The translations under genes were made by a program, and so were the position numbers. From the NCBI GenBank assembly GCA_019448385.1, contig JAGTXO010000027.1, positions 62,001 through 126,000 on the forward strand: 64,000 nucleotides of DNA, given 5' to 3'. The DNA comes from Diacronema lutheri (lineage: Eukaryota > Haptophyta > Pavlovophyceae > Pavlovales > Pavlovaceae). The notes under the pieces were generated by a model, which was given only the letters and a program-made list of their open reading frames with translations, had not been told where the DNA came from and searched no databases. Below, one piece after another: positions 57,063-64,000 of the stretch. How positions within the stretch are numbered: the first letter of the stretch is position 1; the number at the start of each line of letters is the position of its first letter.

Positions 57063-60000
57063 ATGCTGGTGCGCGACTTCCCGGGGCAGCGGCGCGGGCC
57101 GCGCGCGGCGTCGGCGGGCCGGTTCGCGCGCGCGACGGCTGGCGCGCACGAGCGGCAGCTGACGACGCTGAGCGCCGACGACTACGAGGCGCTGCGCCGC
57201 GCGCCGGCCAAGCCGCCGTCCGCGCGCGGCGTGCGCGTCGTCGTGCGCGCGGGCCGGCCGCGCGAGGCGGCAGAGCAGGTGGCGGTGCTGATGGGCATCT
57301 ACGAGGCGCAGCTCGGCCTGCTCGCCAACCTCGGGCTGCGCTGGAAGCTCCTCGCTGCGAGCGCGCACGCCGTGCGGCGGAGCACCGGCCCGGCAGCGCG
57401 CGGCGCGGACGGGAAGGCGCGCGGCGCGCTCCCGTCGCTCGGCGCGCGCCGACCACGCACCGCGGACCTCTCCGCGCCGTCGGCCTCGCGCCGCGCAGCG
57501 GCGACGGCGCGCGGCGAGCTGTTGGGCGCGCGCGCGCGCACGCCCACGCGCCTCCCGCTCGCCCTCGCGCACATCGGCGATGCAGCCGACGCCGACGGCG
57601 GCGCGCGCGAGCGGCCGCGCTCCGCCGGCGCGCGCGCGCGCGCGCCCGTCACCACGGACGACGACGAGGACGCGCGGCGCGAGGGGCGCAGCCGCGCGCA
57701 GACACCATCGCGCCGGCCGGCCGCGCTCGACGGCGCGCCGGCCAGCGCCGACGCCGCCTTCGCGCTGCGCGCGTCCGAGCTACGCGCCGACGCCGCGTCG
57801 CTCGTCGCCGAGCTCCGCGTGACGGTCCTCGCCGTGCTGCGCGCGCTGCGTGATGTGCACGCACTCATGCCGACCACACCGGCGGGCGGCGCGCACGGTG
57901 CCGCGGCCCCCGACGGCGCCACCGCGCCCGGCGGCGCGCACGCTGCCGCGGACGCCCTCTTTGCACGGTACGACCTCAAGCATGCGACGTCGCCCGCGGC
58001 GAGCTGGGCGGTGGCGCGCGACTCGCCGCAATTATGGCGCGGCTTCAACGGCGCGCTCAAGGTGCGCGCGGGCGCGGCCAGCCGGCCAGCCGGCCGCGCG
58101 CCGTGCGCTGCGTGTCGCGCCGCGCCCGACGCGCCGCGCCCGGCGCGCGCGCGCGTGCCCGTCCGGCGCGCGTCCCCCGCGCTCGCCAGGTGCTGTCCGA
58201 CTTTTGGCGCGTGCCGCTCCCGTTCGCGACGGACCCCTTCGGCCTGCGCTTCTTCGCGCCGCTCGCGCGCTGCGGCGACGGCGCGTCCGCCGTCTGCGCC
58301 GCGCTCCGCCCCGAGCGCTTCCACTCCGCCGCCGAGCTCGACGAGATGGCGGCAGTCGAGGGGTGGGTCAACGCGATCATCCTCGGGCGCGCGCGCTCGC
58401 AGGTGCGGCGCCGCGCGCGGACGCGGAGTGGAAAGGGCGACGTGGACGTTGGCGCAGGGGGGTTGAGCGGTATCGCCAGGCCGTGCGCCGTGCCGCCGCC
58501 GCCGTGCCCCACCGTGCGCGTGCATGCCCTCGTCAGCGCACGCGTGCATGCCTTTCCCCGTCAGCCCCACCGTGCGCGTGCATGCCCTCCCCCGTCAGCG
58601 CCAGCGCGCGCGTGCATGCCCTCCCCCGTCAGCCCGACCGCGCGCGTGCATGCCCTCCCCCGTCAGCCCCACCGTGCGCGTGCATGCCCTCCCCCGTCAG
58701 CGCCAGCGCGCGCGCGCGGCGCCCGCCCGACGCGCCGGCCGCCGCCGCTGCCCGCTCGCCCGCCCGCCCGCCCGCCCGCCCGCCCGCCCGCCTGCCCGCC
58801 CGCCCGCTGCGCCGGTGCAGACGCTGAGCGCGCTCGAGCTGCAGCTCGCCGCGTCGGGCGGGCGCGGCGCCACCTCGCCGTCGTGGCCGCTCGTCGCCGA
58901 GCTGCTCTACGGCAGCACGCGCGCCTTCGCGACGCGCGCCGTCGCGTGCGCCCAGCGCGGCCTCGCGACGTCGGCGCTCGCGATGGCGTGGCGCGCGGCG
59001 CGCGCGCGCGCGCGCGCGTGCGCGCGCGGCACGACGCGCGGCTCTCGGCGCTCGCGTCGCGCATCCAGTGGCACTGGCGCGAGAAGCGGCGCGCCGACGC
59101 CGCGATCGCCGCGGTGCTCGCGCGCACGGGCGAGTCGCTCGACGAGTACCACGCGCGCGTGCGCGCCGCGCGCGCGGCGGCGGCGGTGGCGAGCGCGCGC
59201 GCCGATCTCTTGCGGCGGAGGCGCGCGGCGGTGATCGTCGCCGCGCGGCGGCTGCCCGATTACGACTTTGCCGTCCGCATCGTGCAGGCGTTTGGGCGCG
59301 CGTGGCTCGCGAACCGCGCCGCGCGCGCCGTGCGCGTGCGCCGCGCCGCGTTCGCCGCGTCGCTCGTCGAGCACGCCACGTCGCTCGTGCCCGGCGCGGT
59401 GCGCTGGCAGCGGCAGTTCCGCAGGCACCGCGCGGCGGGCGAGCTCGTCTGGTCCGAGTGCGTCGCGCCGCGCGGCGCGGCGCGGCGCGGCGCGCGCGTG
59501 ACGCGCCGACGTCCGCGTGCGCGCGGCGCGTGGCGCGCGGCGCGCGCGCGTTCACACGCGCGCCGCGCCGCGCCGCGCCGCGCCGCGCCGCGCCGCGCCG
59601 CGCCGCGCCGCGCGCCACGCGCCGCGCTCGCAGGTACTTCCGCGCCTCGTCAGGCGGTCAGCTCTTCGTCGGCGCCGCGGCCGCCTCCCTCTCCGCCGAG
59701 CTTGCGCGCCCGTCCCTCGCGCCGGCGATCGAGCATCAAAAGCACGCGACGCGCGCCATCCTGCGCGAGCGCGAGGCGCTGCCCGCGGCGGTCACCGCCG
59801 ACTACTACAGGCTGACGAGCGCGCGCCACTATTCGGAAGGCGGCGCGCGCGTCCTCGCGGCGATGCTCCGCTTCTTCGACGCGGCGGGGCCCGACGGCGC
59901 GCTGCCGGGCGCGGGCACGCGCGCGTTCGGCGGCTCGCTGCTCGAGGACACGGCCGTCGGCGGCGAGGACACGGCCGACGGCGACGGCGGCGGCAGCTTG

Positions 60001-60334
60001 GGCGGCAGCTTTGGCGGCGGCGGTGGCGGCGCGCACGGCACGCCGCCCGCGCACGCGCCGCGCGCGCGCCGCGCGCGCGCCGCGTCGTGTGTCCTGTCCG
60101 ACGCGCACGCTCATGGCGGCCTGCACGGCGCGCCGCCGCCGTCGCCGTCGGCGGCGGCGGCCGCGCGCGCGCGCCGCGGCTCGAGCGCGTGCAGCGCGGG
60201 CGGCGGCGGCTCGCTCGGCTCGTCGTCGGGCTCGTCGCACGCCGTGCGCGCGCAGTCGACGCCCGCGCGCGCGGCAGGCAGCGCGGCGGCCGGCGGCGGC
60301 GGTTGCGGCGGCGGCGGCGGCGGTAGCGGCGGCA

Positions 60335-60365
<31 letters not shown>

Positions 60366-63300
60366 GCTGCACGGCTTGACGCTCGTGCGCTTCTCAGCGG
60401 CCAGCTCGCCCGCCGGCTCGGACGCGGGCACCGGCGGCGGCGGCGGCGGCGCGCGCGCGCACGCTCGCCCGTCGCCGCTCCAGTCGCCGTCGCCGTCGCA
60501 GCTTGACGTGGCGTGGCCGCCGTCGCCCGCGTCGTCGGTGAGCGGCGGCGCGTGGGGCGGGCGGAAGCCGCTCTTCGCGTTCGTGCCGGCCGCCGGCGCC
60601 GGCGGCGCGGAGGGTGAGCACGCCGGCGGCTACTCGCACGGCGGGTACGCCGGCTCGCCCCTGCGCCGTCAGTCCGGTGCGAGCCGGATCCACGGCACCT
60701 TCGCGGCGGCGACGGCCGCGGCGGCGGCCGCGCTCGGCGGCGGCGGCTGCGCCGGCGTGGACGATGGCGTCGCCTCCGTCTCCGCCTCAGATGCGGCGCG
60801 CGCCGCGCGCGACCGGCAGCGCGCGCTCGGCGCCGGTTCGGCCGCGGCGCTCGGCGACCTGATCAAGGCGTCGAGCGGCGCAGAGAACAGGCCGCGCGCG
60901 TGGCTCGTCGCCGTCGCCGCCGCGCTCAGCGACGAGGAGGAGCGCGCGCCGCGCGTCGCGCTTGGGAGCAAGAACGTCGCGATGACATCCGCCGCGCTGC
61001 AGGTGACGCGCCGCGCCGCGCCGCGCCGCGCCGCGCTGCGCCGCGTCGCGCCGCGCCGCGCCGCGCGCGCCGCGCGCGGCGCTTTGATCCCCACCGGACC
61101 ACCCGCCCTTCGATCCCCACCGGACCACCCGCCCTTCGATCCCCACCGGACCTCCCGCCCTTTGATCCCCACCGGACCTCCCGCCCTTTGATCCCCACCG
61201 GTCCACCCGCCCTTCGATCCCCACCGGACCTCCCGCCCTTTGATCCCCACCGGACCACCTGCCCTTCGATCCCCACCGGACCACCCGCCCTTTGATCCCC
61301 ACCGGACCTCCCGCCCTTTGATCCCCACCGGACCTCCCGCCCTTCGATCCCCACCGGACCACCCGCCCTTTGATCCCCACCGGACCACCCGCCCTTCGAT
61401 CCCCACCGGACCACCCGCCCTTCGATCCCCACCGGACCACCCGCCCTTCGATCCCCACCGGACCACCCGCCCTTTGATCCCCACCGGACCACCCGCCCTT
61501 CGATCCCCACCGGACCACCCGCCCTTTGATCCCCACCGGACCACCCGCCCTTCGATCCCCACCGGACCTCCCGCCCTTTGATCCCCACCGGACCACCCGC
61601 CCTTTGATCCCCACCGGACCACCCGCCCTTCGATCCCCACCGGACCACCCGCCCTTCGATCCCCACCGGACCACCCGCCCTTTGATCCCCACCGGACCAC
61701 CCGCCCTTCGATCCCCACCGGACCACCCGCCCTTCGATCCCCACCGGACCACCCGCCCTTTGATCCCCACCGGACCACCCGCCCTTCGATCCCCACCGGA
61801 CCACCCGCCCTTCGATCCCCACCGGACCTCCCGCCCTTTGATCCCCACCGGACCACCCGCCCTTTGATCCCCACCGGACCACCCGCCCTTCGATCCCCAC
61901 CGGACCACCCGCCCTTCGATCCCCACCGGACCTCCCGCCCTTTGATCCCCACCGGACCTCCCGCCCTTTGATCCCCACCGGACCACCCGCCCTTCGATCC
62001 CCACCGGACCACCCGCCCTTCGATCCCCACCGGACCTCCCGCCCTTCGATCCCCACCGGACCTCCCGCCCTTCGATCCCCACCGGACCACCCGCCCTTTG
62101 ATCCCCACCGGACCTCCCGCCCTTCGATCCCCACCGGACCTCCCGCCCTTCGATCCCCACCGGACCTCCCGCCCTTCGATCCCCACCGGACCTCCCGCCC
62201 TTTGATCCCCACCGGACCACCCGCCCTTCGATCCCCACCGGACCACCCGCCCTTCCCTGCTCTCCTCTCCTCACCGGCCGCGCGCGGCGCGCGCTCCGCG
62301 CCGCGCAGCACCTCGTGCGCGAGCGCCTGCGCGACGAGGAGCGCTTCGCGTTTTTAAACGGCGCGCACGAGGAGGCGAGCGTGCTCTCGCGCGAGCACGG
62401 CTGGGCGAGCGCGGCGCTCGTCGGCGTCGTCGGCCACCTCGCCGCCGCCGCGGTGGAGGTGCGCGGCGCGCTCGCGCTGAGCCGCACGCGCTGGCAGCTC
62501 GAGCGGCTCGCCGCCGACGGCGAGCGCAGGCGCGGCGCGCGCGAGGCGGTCGGCGCGCTGCTGCGCGAGATGGGCGGCCGGCCCAAGTACACGGCCAAGG
62601 TGATCCTCGCGCGCGTGCGCAAGAGCTGTACCGAGGCCGAGCGGCGCGTCGCGGACGTCACGCCCATGCTGCCGAACGCCGCGCAGGCCTTTGAGAAGCA
62701 GTGCAACATTGGCCGTGCCCTCGCGTGAGCGCACCGCACCGCACCCCGACGCGCCGCGCCGCGCCGCGCCGCGCCGCGCCGCGTTGCCGTCCTCTCGCGC
62801 CGCGCACCGCGCCACGCCACGCCGCATCGCTCCACACCCATGCTGCTCTCGCCTCCGCCCCAACGCGCGCGCCCGCCGCGCGACGCTGGCGAGCAGCTAC
62901 ACGCGCGGCTCGTCGCGCGTCTACGACGCGCTCAGCGGCTGGCTCGACGGCTCGGAGTGGCACGCGCTGCAGCGGCGGCGGATCGCGCTGCGCGCGCAGC
63001 TCGTCGCATCCGCGACCGTCAAGCCCGCGCTCAAGGCGGCAATCCGAGCGATCGACGCGAGTCGCGCGCAGCGCGCGCTCGCCGCGCGGCTCCTCGCCGC
63101 CGCGCGCACGTCGCCGACGCTTGTCGTCGTGCGCGCGCAGCTGCCCGCCGCCGCCGCCGCGCGGCTGCGCGCCGCCGCCGGCGCGACGGCTGCCGGCGCG
63201 ACCGCCGTCGCCGACGCGCTGCGCGCCGCGCTCGCCGCCGGCCTCGCCGCCGACCTCGCCGCGCACCTCGGCCTCGCCGACGCGGACGGTTGGCGGCTGC

Positions 63301-64000
63301 GCGTGCTGCCGCCCGGCGGCGACGAGCTCGTCAGCGAGGCGCTCGCCGACGAGCAGCGCGTCGCCGAGGCGGCCGCGCTCGCCGCGGAGGCGGAGGAGCG
63401 AGCGGGCGGCCGTTCGGCCGCCGCCGCGTCGCCGTCGAGCCGCCGCGCGTCCATTGCCTCGCGCCGCGCCTCGTGCGGCGGTGGCGCGGCGGTCGTGGCT
63501 GGCGGGGCGCTGGCGGCCGCGGCCGCGCCCGTGCGCTCGCTCGACGACGTGCGCCAGGCGCTGCGCTGGCTGCGCTGGCTGCCGTCCAACGGCGCGGGCG
63601 GCGGCGCGGGCGGCGGCGGCGCGGGCGGCGGCGGCGGCGCGGGCGGCGGCGGCGGCGCGGGCGGCGGCGGCGGCGCGGGCGGCGGCGGCGGCGCGGGCGG
63701 CGGCGGCGCGGGTGAGGCGCCCACCGACGACGAGCCACCCGACTCGGCGGTCGTTGTCGTCGCGCTCGAGGGCGGCTCGTCGTCCGATGCGGCCCTCGCT
63801 CACCCGCTCGATCTGCTCCTCGCGACGCGCGAGGCACTCGAGATGCGCGCGATCGCGCGCGGCGCGCCGCGCGCGCGACCCGCGCCGCGCATGGGCGGCG
63901 GCTCGCGCGCGGGCTCAGGCACGGGCTTTGGGTTTGGCGGCGGTGCGCACCTCGCGCGTTGCGGGAGCGGGAGTTGGTTGGCGGCCACGTCGAGCGGGAG
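57063..64000 (+). CDS. Large multi-exon IQ-motif-like protein of unknown function (3' end off window)
   Basis: Inferred exons: 57063-58061, 58190-58402, 58821-59457 (with a frame slip in a CG run), 59634-61002, 62309-62724, 62897 to the window end. Junctions give [65 protein letters not shown] and [38 protein letters not shown] followed by [20 protein letters not shown] resembles tandem IQ calmodulin-binding motifs (exon 3, about 59215-59330). Other parts are helical ([25 protein letters not shown]) or Gly/Ser/Ala low-complexity, including a GGGGA array at 63590-63710. No catalytic domain is recognised. It could be a cytoskeletal or ciliary scaffold; that is inference. Confidence 0.65.
58515..58710. 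repeat. About 34-bp minisatellite in intron 2 of the IQ-like gene
   Basis: Units begin CGTGCATGCCCTCCCCCGTC and alternate between two tail types (CCCACCGTGCG and GCCAGCGCGCG). They lie in the 418-nt intron 58403-58820, followed by a (CCCG)n run. Confidence 0.8.
61084..62255. repeat. 26-bp minisatellite, about 45 copies, filling a 1.3-kb intron
   Basis: Units of GATCCCCACCGGACCACCCG plus CCCTTT or CCCTTC repeat with strict 26-bp spacing inside intron 61003-62308. Two dimorphic sites (TTT/TTC and GGACCAC/GGACCTC) form a mosaic along the array. Long open frames through it on both strands are artefacts: three 26-bp units make 78 bp, divisible by 3. Confidence 0.92.

Noticed and set aside
58990-59070. 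Intron ending at CAG before TGGCACTGGCGC (about 59070)
   Set aside because: No donor upstream has the phase needed to keep the downstream frame, so a CG-run slip explains it better.
60669-62841. Minus-strand ORFs with a GGPVGI-type peptide repeat
   Set aside because: They arise because three 26-bp units equal 78 bp; the array is inside an intron of the plus-strand gene.

Overview
The window is extremely GC-rich, eukaryotic nuclear DNA. Genes carry spliceosomal introns of about 90-1,300 nt, many with CG-dinucleotide runs, poly(C) tracts or minisatellites. The gene content (hydroxyproline-rich surface protein, LON-domain protein with a possible plastid-type leader, INSIG-like and ORAI-like membrane proteins, SHQWL/TIR-like multidomain proteins) suggests a unicellular alga. 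A GC-rich haptophyte is my best guess, but that is inference. I saw no rRNA, tRNA or CRISPR.

Layout. 1-7153: 3' part of a giant (SPPP)n plus Cys-repeat surface protein with one membrane span. 7357-8263: 68-bp satellite. 8635-10410 (-): REX4-like DEDDh exonuclease with an R3H-like tail. 10599-15791 (-): SHQWL-domain ankyrin protein, three exons. 15866-18802 (-): two-domain AAA+ ATPase. 18889-21742 (+): HSP70-like protein with only the nucleotide-binding domain. 21785-22987 (-): LON-domain protein. 23153-24651 (-): five-exon unknown protein. 24732-25733 (+): mitochondrial carrier. 25981-27933 (+): secreted SGNH/PC-esterase-like protein. 27711-30957 (-): FAD aromatic hydroxylase. 30973-31905 (+): second carrier. 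32178-33776 (-): NYN-type nuclease joined to an INSIG-like membrane domain. 33792-34811 (+): TPMT-like methyltransferase.

34839-39769 is a mobile-element zone. It holds a telomere-like motif, diverged element ends, a 189-bp tandem array, and a 3.8-kb element with about 235-bp terminal inverted repeats around one reverse transcriptase ORF. After it come: 39931-44117 (+), nucleoside hydrolase joined to a multi-TM/TIR-like region; 44453-49686 (-), ten-exon PFK-2/FBPase-2; 49891-54497 (+), five-exon PPP-family phosphatase; 55386-56150 (+), ORAI-like channel; 56206-56992 (-), FKBP; and 57063 to the window end (+), a large IQ-motif-like gene running off the edge.

Genes are packed tightly. Several divergent pairs have start codons only 15-90 bp apart, and convergent pairs have stops 40-55 bp apart. 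I found the exon joins by following protein-family continuity across reading frames and requiring GT..AG with matching phase. Nearly all inferred donors begin GTGCG or GTGA instead of GTAAG, and acceptors are mostly GCGCAG-like. Almost every longer intron carries its own private tandem repeat.
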